DNA of 64,000 nt from Cervus elaphus (taxonomy: Eukaryota > Chordata > Mammalia > Artiodactyla > Cervidae). The stretch is taken from NCBI RefSeq assembly GCF_910594005.1, contig NC_057826.1, forward strand, positions 27,437,501 through 27,501,500. Direction: 5' to 3'. The notes under the pieces were generated by a model. It was not told the DNA's origin and made no database searches. It saw only the letters and a list, made by a program, of their open reading frames with translations. The translations under genes were made by a program, and so were the position numbers. Below, one piece after another: positions 12,015 to 23,500 of the stretch (position 1 is its first letter; every line of letters begins with the position of its first letter).

Positions 12015-12199
12015 GGAACCAAATGATGTGATTGTCTGGGTGACAACCCCGGGCAGGAGGGATTTCTGTTTTCCCCATGGAGGAGCAGGCTGTGGGGTAA
12101 TGAGCTCAGTTATGTGAACCCCAGAGCCTGCCTGGCTGTCTCATGCCTGAGTCCTGCCACCCCTTCCTGCAAGAGAAGACACCCATCAAGATCTGTCCT
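12015..12199. other. GC-richer segment between old L1 and ruminant L1
   Basis: About 185 bp that is richer in G and C than its surroundings (for example GACAACCCCGGGCAGGAGGG). It lies between the break in the old L1 and the AAGATGG start of the young L1. I do not recognise it. It could be a 5' extension of the young L1, a transduced piece or another small insertion. Confidence 0.5.
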
Positions 12200-12206
12200 T
12201 GGAGAG

Positions 12207-12216
12207 AACAAGATGG
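12207..12216 (+). promoter_or_regulatory. YY1-like site at L1 5' end
   Basis: AACAAGATGG sits at the 5' edge of the L1. In primate L1s a YY1 site (AAGATGGC core) near +13 sets the transcription start. The minus-strand L1 at 46935-48820 also has GAAGATGG at its 5' edge. A role in ruminants is inferred from position and sequence only, and the final C of the core is not conserved here. Confidence 0.4.
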
Positions 12217-13177
12217 TTGAGGAGTAGGTGGATGTGGAGTATATCTCTCTCCCCAGATACATCAGGAATACACCTTCAGACACATAAGTGCATGCAGAAT
12301 GCCAGCTGAGAGTGGACAGGAGTACCTGACCAGTGGAAAAGACAATACAGAACCAGGCAAAACTCGATAGGATGAAGGAACTAGGGGGAAAAACAGAAAT
12401 GTTGTAGGACTGAACCTGCCCTCCGCAGGTAGGGGAATTGAAGCAGGGGTCTGATTCCCACACTGGGGCAATTGTCCAAGTCAGAGGAGAAATATTTAAG
12501 CCTGAGAGTGAAACAGCTGATCTGTGGCAACCTAAATGGAATGAGAATCAGTCTTTGCTGCAGCCACACATACCCTGGACAGGGACACAGGTCCCCTGGA
12601 AGGCACAGCAGCTGGGAGTTGGATTTTAGGGATTGTGGCACAATCCCAGGGCAAGGGCTGCTGTTTACTGAAGAGAGATGGATCGAGGGGATGTGAAGGA
12701 GGAGGTTATGGTGGGAGGTGCCCGTGGAGGGAAGCCAGGCAGCCATGGAAGCAAGGTGACACTGCTGAGTCATGCATAGCGGGTGGAGCCATCACCATAG
12801 TCTCTCTCTCCCCACACTGCCAGTATCCGCAGCTGAACAACAGAGAGGCAGGCCCATCAAATGCCTGATGTACTGAACTACAGAGTAGGACCCCACCCAG
12901 GTTGCCCCTTTAAGAGCCTGAGGCACTGATTTTCAGAATAGGACCCCAGCCAGGGGGCCCCCTCTATGTGCCTGATGCGCCAAACAACAGAGAAGGACCC
13001 CAGGCAAGGGAGTCCTTTAAGTGCCTGAACGGTGGAGCTACGGAGAAAAACTGACCAAAGAGGCCTTCTGATCGCTAGCGACAAGAGGTGGAACTGTGGC
13101 CTGCCAGGCTTCTCTATCGGGGGTTCCCCAGGCAAGAGTACTGGAGCCTATTGGCCAATAATGGTTGCCATACTCTT

Positions 13178-13314
13178 CTGCTGCTGCTGCTGCTAAGTCA
13201 CTTCAGTCGTGGCCGACTCTGTGTGACCCCATAGACGGCAGCCCACCAGGCTCCCCCGTCCCTGGGATTCTCCAGGCAAGAACACTGGAGTGGGTTGCCA
13301 TTTCCTTCTCCAGC
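13178..13314 (-). mobile_element. Bov-A monomer SINE in L1 5' UTR
   Basis: A minus-strand 137-bp Bov-A unit with a (CTG)n end at the left, which is the (CAG)n tail in sense. It is flanked by CATACTCTT (13169-13177) and CATATTCTT (13315-13323), a target-site duplication with one mismatch. The L1 sequence resumes directly after it. Confidence 0.92.
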
Positions 13315-13999
13315 CATATTCTTCTAGAGCACTGTATTTCCTGCTGCCCTTGCTGCCAACTCCCCTGAGTATCTGGCTGCCAGAACCCCTGCGACACAAG
13401 CAGCTCCGATACCTCCACACCTGGCCCTCACAGGAGCAAACCCAAATCCTCCCGGGCAGGCTCAGGAGAAAACCCCAGTGGCTGGCCCACATGCAGAGGT
13501 GGAAATAAAACCACAATTGAAACCCAGGGGCAGTGTGCCTAAGGAAGAAGACTCAAAACCTTCCCACGAGCTGTGTAAGCTGCAGATTAAATCCACATAA
13601 GCAACCAGGCAGACTCTGTATCTATGGAATATATAAAAGCACATCGAGAGCTTCCACAAAAGAAAAAGCACAAGCTCTGATAGCTGTGGACATTGGTGGC
13701 AAGAACACACAGGAGTAGAACCTGATTAGTAGAACCAGATTAGAATCTGAGCTATCCCCACAGCAGGTCCAGAGATGAGCACAGTGTTGGAGGGCATCCT
13801 CAGGAGGTGAGGTGGACCATGACTCTCAGCGAGGGAAGAACTTAGCAGTGACTCAAGAAAAACATTTATTATGCTTATGTTTTGACTTGTTCTGTAGGTT
13901 CTTTTCTCTCTTTTTTCTTTTTTTCCCCTTCTGTTGTAGTTGTTGATTTTATTGGCACTATGAAATCCAATTAAGCTTTTGAGATTTTTTCCCTCAGTC

Positions 14000-15170
14000 A
14001 CATTTTTTATTGTTATAAACCTTTGCCTCTACTTTGGGATTTTGTAGTTCTGTGGAGTAGTCCTGTTTTTTTTTTTTTTTTTTTTTTGCTTTCTCTTTTT
14101 TAAATTTTCAATTTTTAAACCTAATATTATTTTTCCTAAATTTATTCCTTTGTTTGCTTTACCTACTGTTCTTTTCCCCTTGCAGTTAATCTTTAGTGCA
14201 TGTAAATCTTCTTTATCTACCTCCATTTAACTTTGCATATGTATTCTTTCTTTTCATCCTTTCCTGTCTTCTCAACATATTGGCTAGTTTTATTTTCATT
14301 GCTTTACTCCCCAATTGACACGTTGCTTTAGTTTTTTTTTTTTTTCCGATTTGTACTTTAGTTAGTTTTGTTATAAACTGGTAGATATAACTTTTGGTTT
14401 CCTTTGTTTGCTGGGTCAATCTATTGTACTTTATTTTTGTTGGACTGCTTTGATTTTGCTTATGCGTATATATGTATATGTGTATATTCAGTTACAATTT
14501 TTATTGTTGCTATAAGCCTCTGCTTCTATGTTGGACTTTTGCAGTTCTGTGGAGTTTTCCTTTTTTCCTCCTTTTTAAATTTCTTCTTCCTTTTATTTCC
14601 CTTTTCCGCCCTCTTTTTTATACATTTAATTTTTAATTTCTTTAAACCTATTATATTTTTTCTACATTTATTCCTTTGTTTACCTTTCCTACTGCTCTTT
14701 TCCCCTTGCAGTTAATCTTTAATGTATATAAATCTTCTTCATCTATCTCTATTTAAATTTGAATATCTATTCTTTCTTTGTTTTCTTTCTTTCCTTTCAA
14801 CATATTTGTTAGTTTTGTTTTCATTGCTTTATTCACCACTTGGCACCTTGCTTTAGTTTTGTTTTCCAGTTTGTGCTTTAGTTAGTTTTGTTCTTAAGTG
14901 GTAAATATAACTTTTAACTTCCTTTGTTCACCAGGTCAATCTACTATACTTTATTTTTATTGGCCTGTTTTGACTTTGCTTATGGGTGTATATTGGAGCA
15001 GGAACTGGCAACCCACTCCAATATTCTTGCCTGGAGAATTTCATGGGCAGAGGAGCCTGGCGGGTTACAGTCCATGGGGTCGCAAAGAGTCGGACACAAC
15101 TGAGCGACTAACACGCACACACACACACACACACACACGTGTATATGTATATATGTATATTCAATTATTT
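14000..15170 (+). repeat. Tandem duplication of about 500 bp in L1 5' UTR
   Basis: Two successive diverged copies of one T-rich block, about 14000-14490 and 14495-15170 (the second holds a 145-bp SINE). Paired landmarks in order: TTTTTATTGTT (14003/14497), AGTTCTGTGGAG (14046/14543), TGCAGTTAATCTTTA (14181/14707), GTCAATCTA (14415/14935), GTATATATGTATA-like ends. The offset is about 495 bp, rising to about 525 bp through indels. I recall the ruminant L1 consensus as having one copy. Confidence 0.85.
14994..15138 (+). mobile_element. Partial Bov-tA SINE with (CA)n tail
   Basis: The BovB-derived part only (GGCAACCCACTCCAATATTC through CGGACACAACTGAGCGACTA), ending in an (AC)n microsatellite at about 15113-15138. 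The tRNA-like head is missing. It is inserted in the second copy of the L1 5' UTR duplication. Confidence 0.88.
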
Positions 15171-15706
15171 TAATTATTATTTGCCTAATTTTGTGACTGC
15201 CATTTGTCTAGGGTTCATCTTTGGTTTCTCATTTTTGAGTATGTGTTTTAATCTCATTTAATGCCATAACAAATCACTTGTAGAATCTTCATTCCTGACC
15301 AGAGATGAATCTCTGAGCCTTTGGAGTGGGAGCCTGACTCCAAAACCCTAAATTACCAGATAATTAACCCTATGGAGTAACAAATAGTGAGAACTCACAC
15401 AAAGGAAACCACTGAATACAAGACTCAGCATCACCCAACCACCACTAGCACCCTGTGCAGGACACCTCATCCAAAAAACAAAAACACAAACCCAGTCACC
15501 AGCAGACAAGATTACCACCTTACTCAGCCTTGCCCATCAGAGGAAAAATGAACAAACAAAGAAAAACTCAGCACAAATCTCATCCTATAGGAAGCTTAGG
15601 CAAACCACTGGGCCAACCTTAGGAGGGCAGAAACCAAAGGAAGAAAGAATTTAACCTTGAAGCCTGGGGAAAGGAGACCTCAAACCCAGTTAGTTAAAAA
15701 AAAATA

Positions 15707-16592
15707 ATGAAAAGGCAGAGAAATACTACACAAATAAAGGAAGAAACTAGAAACATAGAAGTCCAGATGAATGAGGAGGAAATAGGCAAGCTACCTGAAA
15801 CAGAATTCAGAATAATGATAGTAAAGATGATCAAAAACCTTGAAAACAAAGTTGAGAAAATGCAAGAATCAATTAACAAAGACCTAGAAGAATTAAAGAA
15901 TAAACATACACAGACAAATAGCATGATTACTGAAATTAAAAATACTCTAGAAGGAATCCGTAGCAGAATATCTGAAGCAGAAGAACGAATCAGTGAGCTG
16001 GAAGATAAAATGGTGGAAATAACTTCTGAAGAGCAGAACAAAGTAAAAAGAATGAAAAGAACTGAGGATAGTCTCAGAGACCTCTGGGACAATATCAAAT
16101 GCACCAACATTCAAATTATAGGGGTCCCAGAAAAAGAAGAGTAAAAGAAAGGGTATGAGAAAATTTTCAAAGAGATTATAGTTGAAAATTTCCCCAACCT
16201 GGAAAAGGAAATAGTCAATCAAGTCCAAGAGGTGCAAAGAGGCCCATATAAGATAAACTCAAGGAGAAACATGCCAAGACACATACTAAACAAGCTAACA
16301 AAGACTAAACACAAAAAAAGATATTAAAAGCAGCAAGGGAAAAGCGACATACAAGGGAAACCCCATTTGCTTAACAGCTGATCTTTCAGCAGAGACTCTG
16401 CAGGCCAGAAGGGAATGGCAGGGTATATTTAAAGTACTGCAAGGGAAAAATCTACAACCGTGATTACTGTACCTGGTAAGGATCTCATTCAAAATTGATG
16501 GAGAAATCAAAAGCTTTTCAGACAAGCAAAAATTAAGAGAATTCAGTACCACCAAATCAGCTTTATAACAAATATTAAAGGGACTTATATAG
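15707..16592 (+). pseudogene. L1 ORF1 (RNA-binding coiled-coil protein), broken
   Basis: ORF1p is the L1 RNA-binding chaperone: an N-terminal coiled coil that trimerises, an RRM and a C-terminal domain. The frame opens at 15707 (MKRQRNTTQIKEETRNIEV) and is open for 145 codons through a heptad-rich stretch (residues about 30-115). It enters the RRM (LRDLWDNIKCTNIQIIGVPE) and then meets a TAA at 16142. The remaining coding text runs to LKGLI-stop at 16590-16592 with a further frame break near 16315-16350. The complete length would be near 295 residues. Inactive. Confidence 0.88.
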
Positions 16593-16650
16593 TTAAGAAA
16601 TACAAGAGAAGAAAAAATATCTACAAAATCAACCCCAAACAATTAAGAAA

Positions 16651-18690
16651 ATGGCAATAGGAGCACACATATATGTGTGTGTGAGTGTGTGTGTGTGTGT
16701 ATATATCAATAATTACTTTAAATGTAAATGGATTAAATGCTCCAACCCAAAGACACAGACTGGCTGAATGGTTACAAAAACAAGATATATATATGCTGTC
16801 TGCAAGAAACACCCTTCAGATCTAAAGACACATATAAACTGAAAGTTAGAGGATGGAAAAATATATTCTATGCAAATGGGAAGCAAAAGAAAGCTGGAGT
16901 AGCGATCCTCATATTAGACAAAATATACCTTATAATAAAGAATATTACAATAGATAAGGAAGAACACTACATACTAATCAAGGTATCAGTCCATGAAGAA
17001 GAGATAGCAATTGTAAATATCTATGCACCCAACATAGGAGCACCTCAATATGTAAGACAAACACTAACAGACATAAAAGGAGAAATTGACAGTAACACAA
17101 TAATAGTAGGAGACTGTAACACCCCACTCACTCCAATGGACAGATCATCAAACAGAAAATTAATAAGGAAACACAAGTTTTATATGATACATTAGATGAG
17201 ATGGATCTCATTGATATCTTCACGACATTCCTTCCAAATGCAGAAGAGTACAGCTTCTTCTCAAGTGCACATGGAACATTATTCAGGATAGACCACATCT
17301 TGGGTCATAAATCAAACCTCAGTAAACTTAATAAAATTGAAATCATATCAAGCATCTTTTCTGACCACAATGCTATGAGACTAGATATAAATTACAAGAA
17401 AAAAACGGAAAGAAACACAAACACATGGAGATTAAACAACACGTTTCTAAATAACCAACAGGTTACTGAAGAAGTCAAAAGGGAAATCAAAGAATTTCTA
17501 GAAACAAATGACAATGAAAACACAACAACTCAGAATCTATTGGATGCAACAAAAGCAGTTCTAAGAGGGAAATTTATAGCAATACAATCCTACCTCAAGA
17601 AACAAGAAAAATGTTGAATAGACAACCAAACTTTATACCTAAAACAACTGGAAAAAGAAGAAGAAGAACAACCCCCCCCCAAATTAGGATAAGAAAAGAA
17701 ATCATAAAGATGTGAGCAGAAGTAAATGAAAAAGAAATGAAAGAAACAATAGTAAAGATTAATAAAGCTAAAAGCTGGTCCTTTGAGAAGATAAACAAAA
17801 TTGACAAACCTTTAGCCAGACTCACAAGAAAAACAGGGAGAAGAATCAAATCAACAAAATTAGAAATGTAAAAGGAGAGGTTACAATAGACAATGAAGAA
17901 ATACAAAGGATCTTAAGAGACTATTATGAACAACTATATGGCAATAAAATGGATAACATGGAAGAAATGGACAGATTCTTAGAAAAGTTCAATCTTCCAA
18001 GACTGAACCAGGAAGAAATAGAAATTATGAACAACACAATTATAAGCACTGAAATTGAAGCTGTGATCAAAAATTGCCCCCAAAAACAAAAGCCCAGGAC
18101 GCGGTGGCTTCACAGGAGAATTCTATCAGGCATTTAGAGAAGAGCTAATGCCTATCCTTCTAAAACTCTTTCAAAAATTTGCAGGGGAAGGAACACTTCC
18201 AAACTCATTTTACAAGGCCACCATCATCCTGATACCAAAACCAAACAAAGACAACACAAAAAAAGAAAACTATAGGCTAATATCACTGATGAACATAGAT
18301 GCAAAAATCCTCAACAAAATTTTAGCAAACAGAATTCAACAACACATCAAAAAGCTCATACACCATGATCAAATTGGGTTTATTCCAGGGATGCAAGGAT
18401 TCTTCAATACACGCAAGTCAATCAATGTGATACACCATATTAACAAATTGAAAGATAAAAATCATATGATAATCTCAATAGATGCAGAAAAAGCCTTTGA
18501 CAAAATTTAGCACACATTTATGGTTAAAACTCTTCAAAAAATGGGAATAGAAGGAACCTGTCTCAACAAAGTAAAGGCCATATATGATAAGCCTACAGCA
18601 AACATTATTCTCAATGGTGAAAAACTGAAAGCATTCCCCCTAAGATCAGAAACAAGACAAGGATGTCCACTTTCACCACTATGCCATTAT
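16651..18690 (+). pseudogene. L1 ORF2 (endonuclease and partial RT), broken and truncated
   Basis: ORF2p supplies the L1 endonuclease and reverse transcriptase. The start MAIG lies at 16651 and is followed by a TG-repeat expansion that disturbs the first codons. Endonuclease motifs are visible: CLQETPFR (about 16797), IVGDCNTPLT (GDFN in the family), and FSDHNAMRLDIN near 17360 in a second frame after a stop at 17193. The RT region gives GFIPGMQGFFNTRKSINVI, SIDAEKAFDKI and RSETRQGCPLSPL. Sequence then ends before the FADD active-site motif. Several frameshifts occur around 17617-17950 and 18138. Confidence 0.9.
16668..16706 (+). repeat. (TG)n/(TA)n microsatellite at ORF2 start
   Basis: ATATATGTGTGTGTGAGTGT-type repeat expanded within the first codons of L1 ORF2, where the family normally has only a short ATATAT. 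Confidence 0.9.
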
Positions 18691-19115
18691 GCATTATGCT
18701 AAGTGGAATGTTAGAGGAAGACAAGTAACAGATAATCTCACTTCTATGTAAAATCTGAAAATATCAAATCCACAAAACAGAGAGTAGACTGATAATTACT
18801 AGTGTCTGGATTGGGGGAAACGGGGAGACATTGATCAAAGTACATAGACACGTAGTTGCAAGAGAAAAAAGTTCCTGGGATCTAATGTACAGCATGGTGA
18901 CTATGGTTAACAATAATTTATTCTACACTTCAAAGTTGCTAGAAGTTTAGATCCTAAATGTTTCACCATAACAACAGCCCAAAGATTTGAGGTCAAGACT
19001 GTGTTAACTAAGTTTATTGTGGTAAACATTTTGCAATATAGATGTATCAGATCGTTACATTGTACAGTTAAATGCATATGATGTTACCTGTTGATTATAT
19101 CTCAGTAAACCTGAA
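18691..19115 (+). mobile_element. Old L1M 3' end
   Basis: This begins at ATTATGCTAAGTGG (end of L1 ORF2) and continues through 3' UTR landmarks (GATCTAATGTACAGCATGGT, GACTATGGTTAACAATAATT, ATATCTCAGTAAACCTG). It fits the 3' end of an L1M such as the one interrupted at 12014. The ORF2 C-terminal part between them, roughly 1.5 kb by recall, is missing. Confidence 0.75.
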
Positions 19116-19119
19116 AAAA

Positions 19120-20890
19120 ATTCAATCAATGTAACCTACATCTTATAGTTCAAGGAAGGAAAAATTCATCACATTATCAGATATAGAGAAATATTTGAAC
19201 CCACATTTGTGATAAAAACTCTAAGCAAGTAAAGAATACAGAGGAACTTCTACAAACTGATAAAAATGTATGAATAAAAATATTACAACTATCTTCATAT
19301 TTGAAGGTGGGAGACTAAACACTTTCCCCATAAGATCATGAACAAGCCAAAAATTAACTATAGTTAGTTAAATTATAATCTAAATAACTCAAATATAAAT
19401 TAAATTATAAAAAAAATCCCTAAATTACTATAGATTTAATACGAAGTTCCAGAAGAATTTGTGCTAGTTCTAAATAAACTGATTGTAACATTTAAATGAA
19501 GGGCAAAGAGAATAGCTAAAACAATTTTGAAAGAGAATAAAGTTGGAGGAATCATATTGTTTAATTTTGAAAACTTACCATGAACCCAGAATACTCCAAA
19601 CATGGTGATATTGATGAAGGGATCAACATTGAGATCATGGTCCATAAATAGACCCTTATACTTATGGCTGGGCTTCCCTGGTGACTCAGATGGTAAAGAG
19701 CCTGCCTGTAATGCAGGAGACCTGGGTTCAATCCCTGGGTTAGGAGGATGCCCTGGAGAAGGGAATGGCTACCCATTCCCATATTCTTGCCTGGAGAATC
19801 CCATGGACAGAGGAGCCTGGCGTGCTACAGTCCATGAGGTTGCAAAGAAACACAACTGAGCAACTAACACTTTTACATATGATTAATTGATTTTGGTAAA
19901 GTTACAAAGGAAATTAAATATGGAAATTATGGTCTTGGAGTAATTGAACATTCATATGCAAGACAATGAATCTTAACCTAAATATCATGTTTCGTGTAAA
20001 AATTAACTAAAAATGGGTCATAGATCAAAATGTAGAATTACACATATTTTGGAAGAAATCATAGGAAAATATCTTTGTGACCATGGCTATATCAAAGAGT
20101 TTGTAGACATGATATTAAAGCACAATATAAAAATAATAAATTACACTTTGTCAAAATTTTAAACTTCTGATCACCAAATTTCATTATTAGGTAAATATAC
20201 AGGCAATCACAGCCTGAGAGAATACATTTGTGAAACACATATCTGAAAACATCCTGATATTCAAGAAATATGAAGAACTACTGCAGTTCAATAATAAAGA
20301 CGAGAAAAAAAATTGGCAAAGCTTTGAACAAATTCTTCAAAAAAGTTTGCATGTGAAAAAAATATTTATGTCATTAATTTACATGAGGAAAATGAACATC
20401 AAAATCACAATGAGACACCACTACATATCAACTAGAGTGGCTGAAAGTAGAAAACCTGTCTGAAAATATTATTTGTACTTTACCATATAGTCAAAACCTG
20501 GAAAGGTCATCAATAGGAGATGGATAAAGAGTCATATAGACATTCGGTGGGGTACTAGTCAACAATAAAAGCAACAAACTATTGTTTTGTACAAAACAGG
20601 GTGAACATCAAAAACATTATGTTGAGTAAAGAGGCATTACATAAGAATATATATTTTGTGATTTCATTTATATGAAATTCTAGAACAAACAAAATTAATC
20701 ATGGTTTAAAAAAATACAACAGAACTGCCTCTAGGAATTGCAATTGATTGAGACAGGGCAGGATGAAATTTTCTAGAATATTCTACATCTTAAGAGGGAT
20801 AGCAGTTAGATAGTCACTGTTTATAAAATTTATAGAATAGCACACTTAAAAGTATTCATTTCCTTGTATGTAAATTTTATCTGAAAAGAA
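19120..20890 (+). mobile_element. Old L1M ORF2 and 3' UTR, SINE-interrupted
   Basis: A decayed plus-strand L1 from the RT region (GATAAAAACTCTAAGCAA, GGTGGGAGACTAAACACTTT) through the C-terminal region to a 3' UTR ending near TTCCTTGTATGTAAATTTTA. Its start within ORF2 means it is a second element, not the continuation of 18691-19115. It holds the SINE at 19669-19875. Confidence 0.75.
19669..19875 (+). mobile_element. Bov-tA SINE
   Basis: Complete plus-strand SINE from GGGCTTCCCTGGTGACTCAG with the B box GGTTCAATCCC at about 19734, ending CAACTGAGCAACTAACAC. It is inserted in the old L1M ORF2. Confidence 0.93.
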
Positions 20891-21084
20891 AAAGAAATGT
20901 GAACAAAGATGGAACTTTAGTTAAAGTGTCACATTGAAGCATCATGGGTTAACTGCACTGATGTTTCACTTACTTGGAAACGTAAAAAATTAAATGGACT
21001 TACATGTGGGCAGACAGATAAATAGATGAACAGATATGTCATAAATAATTTATAGTATATAATGTTAATTATACAATCTAAGAT

Positions 21085-21372
21085 TTCAATACTAAAGGAA
21101 ATCAACCCTGAATATTCATTGAAAGGATTGATTCTGGAGCTGAAGCTCCAATACTTTGGCCACCTGATTCAAAGAGCCAACTTATTGGAAATGACCCTGA
21201 TGCTGGGCAAGATGGAAGGCAAAAGGAGAAGGTTGAGGATGAGATGATTAGGTAGTCACCAGCTCAAAGGATATGAAACTGAGCAAACTCCAGGAGATAG
21301 TGAAGGTCAGGGAAGCCTGCATACTGCAGTACATGGGGTCAGAGTTGGACACAGTTTAGTGACTAAACAACA
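21085..21372 (+). mobile_element. BovB 3' fragment (about 290 bp)
   Basis: Only the last part of BovB, from ACTAAAGGAAATCAACCCTG through CCAATACTTTGGCCACCTGA to GTTGGACACAGTTTAGTGAC. It encodes the LKGLILELKLQYFGHLIQRA stretch near the ORF end. The 5' boundary is close to that of the copies at 53680 and 58525. Confidence 0.92.
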
Positions 21373-22750
21373 AAAGGGTTATGCATATGGTTTTCACTGT
21401 AATACTCTTTAAACTATTTTTTTTACATTTGAACATTTAATATTAATTATTGGAGGAAATGTGACTCATTAAGGTTTATAAGACAGTGAAACTACATTAC
21501 AGAAGAAGAGCTAAGTTCTAAGGGAATTCTTAGAACACCTGTCAGGGAAGACCTTTCTTTAATATGGGGAAATATTAAAGTGGCAGGCAATATTCCTACA
21601 CTGTACTCCTCAAGGTGAGACTTGTGCAACATGCCTGCCCATTTAGGGGAGCTAGAGTAGGGGAGGTAGGAAGGTACCATAAACCATTCATACTCACTTG
21701 CATATTTTTGTACCATTAGGCAAGAACTTATATTTCCATAAGCAAAAATACTGCTATTTTAGAACAATATCCTTTTGTAAATTTGACCCCAAAATCAATT
21801 TGTTTGCCCAGTTTTAAAAATTCAGAATTTTGGATGAGTTTTACTAGGAAGGCATGAATTCATATGTGTAACTAAAATATTTGTGTAAAGACATTTTATT
21901 TATAATTCTTTTAATTCAATGCTTATATATCATATAATGAGAAATAACTGAATAAAATAACACCTTTTATTTTTTATATTATTTTACGATCATCCCAAAT
22001 ACTTGAATTAAGATCAAGCAAAAGTAGTCTATAATCAATGTATTATTGGATCAGTGGTTTTAGAAAGATATATTTGCAATCTTCCAGAAAAAGTGAATCC
22101 TCAAATTGATAATGACATATATCCTTGTGCTTGTTGACAGGGTTTCTATTCACTGCTTTCTTTCTTAGATGTAAGGACATGTACTTTCAGACTCAAAAGC
22201 ATGCACCAAACAACTCTTTTTAAAGGATACTTTCATGAATAATACATTAACAAGCTTTCAGAAGTTTATAGTCATCTCTTCACTTAAAAGTGAGAAGAGG
22301 AGAAGGATGAACTAATTTGTAGAAGGCAGAATTTCTGTATTCTCTACTGACTCACTTTATGAATTCATCCTTCCAAGTCTAAAGATAGGTTATACAATGT
22401 AATGACATATACTACTACATTACTATTGGCTACAAAGCTTTAAAACAAAAAAAACTTGTCTTCAGGGTTGCCTTTGTATTCTAGGAAACCTAGGTCCATT
22501 GTACAAAGTGGTAAAGTTTTTCAAAGATGTCTATCAATATTTATGTATGTTTGCTGTAAGGTAGGATGTATGTTGTAGAAACCTGCTATATTGTAAAGTG
22601 CATGAAAGAGCAACATACATATTAACAGAGCAATACATATACAGAGTTATACATAATACAAATCTATACAGAAAAATATGTTGACACAGAGCCAAATGGA
22701 ATGGATTGGGAGTTAGTTGGGAGATTAAGCTTGACAAGCTTTTGAAATAA
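21373..22750. other. Unassigned sequence
   Basis: No recognisable repeat or supported frame is seen. The longest open stretches here are under 75 codons with no similarity. Confidence 0.45.
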
Positions 22751-23500
22751 ATAGATTACAACCAATGAGGGAGCAATATTACAAATGCCCTCCAGTTCTG
22801 ATTTTCACTTGGATGATTGATGGAGTCTTTCACTAATATAAAGAATAGAGAAAAGGTCTTATTAGATTTGGGGTGTAGGAGAGGCAATTGACTTTCATCC
22901 TGAGTATTTTGAACTTGAAGTACTTATACAATACAGGACACATTAAGTAGAGGTTAGATATTTGGTCATGAGCCAAAGATATACTTTGGGTATATAAGTG
23001 TAAGGGAGTATTCAGAATCCTGGGTTGGGATAAATTCCCTGACAAGACTCCACAGAGTGAGATGAGAAAACAGCCTAGTACCATCCTTGAGGAACTACAA
23101 TATTCGATGCCTGAGTAAAGGAAGACAAATCTGCAAAAGAAACTACAAAGGGAGCATGTGAAAGAAGGAAAGAAATTTAGGAGAATGTGGGTGATTAAAA
23201 ATCAAAAGAAAATTTCAAGGAGAGACCAATCAACCATGTCAAATACTCTTAACAAATCAGATACAATAAGTAATTCTTTAAACTGGCCTTTTGAGGAAGA
23301 TAGAGATCATCAGTGACTTTTGAAAGAAGTGCTTTGGTAGATTGATAGGGGGATGGACCAAGGAATAAGTATAAAATAAGAAAAGGGGACAGAAAATATG
23401 TGCATCTCTTTTAAAGAGTCTATGAAGGGGAGAAGATTAGAGAGGCAATAGGAGGAGGATTTGTGATCTAAGGAAGTTGAAGAAAGGTTTATCTGTGAGA
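22751..23500 (+). repeat. Possible ancient interspersed repeat, family unnamed
   Basis: The wording (GGTTAGATATTTGGTCATGA, GAGGAACTACAATATTCG, CAAGGAGAGACCAATCAACC, ATGTCAAATACTCTTAACAA, GATAGAGATCATCAGTGACT) resembles a mammal-wide repeated sequence I have seen. I cannot name the family, and the match is loose. Confidence 0.35.

Larger units (their letters stand above)
12200..18690 (+). mobile_element. Ruminant L1, 5' UTR plus ORF1 plus partial ORF2, 3'-truncated
   Basis: The 5' end (AAGATGG at 12210-12216, GAGGAGTAGGTGGATGTGGA) is followed by a 3.5 kb 5' UTR, ORF1 at 15707-16592 and ORF2 from 16651. ORF2 stops abruptly at about 18690 inside the RT domain. The remaining RT with FADD, the C-terminus, the 3' UTR and the poly-A are absent, and an older L1M 3' end follows directly. 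Two SINEs lie inside the 5' UTR. Stops and frameshifts make the element inactive. Confidence 0.92.

Noticed and set aside
12381..12773. 130-codon minus-strand frame in the GC-richer L1 leader
   Set aside because: Antisense of the L1 5' UTR, no recognisable domain, and no matching frame in the other L1.
15694..16110. 138-codon hydrophobic minus-strand frame
   Set aside because: It lies antisense to the L1 ORF1 coiled coil. Lysine/glutamate-rich A-rich codons read backwards give leucine, serine and phenylalanine.
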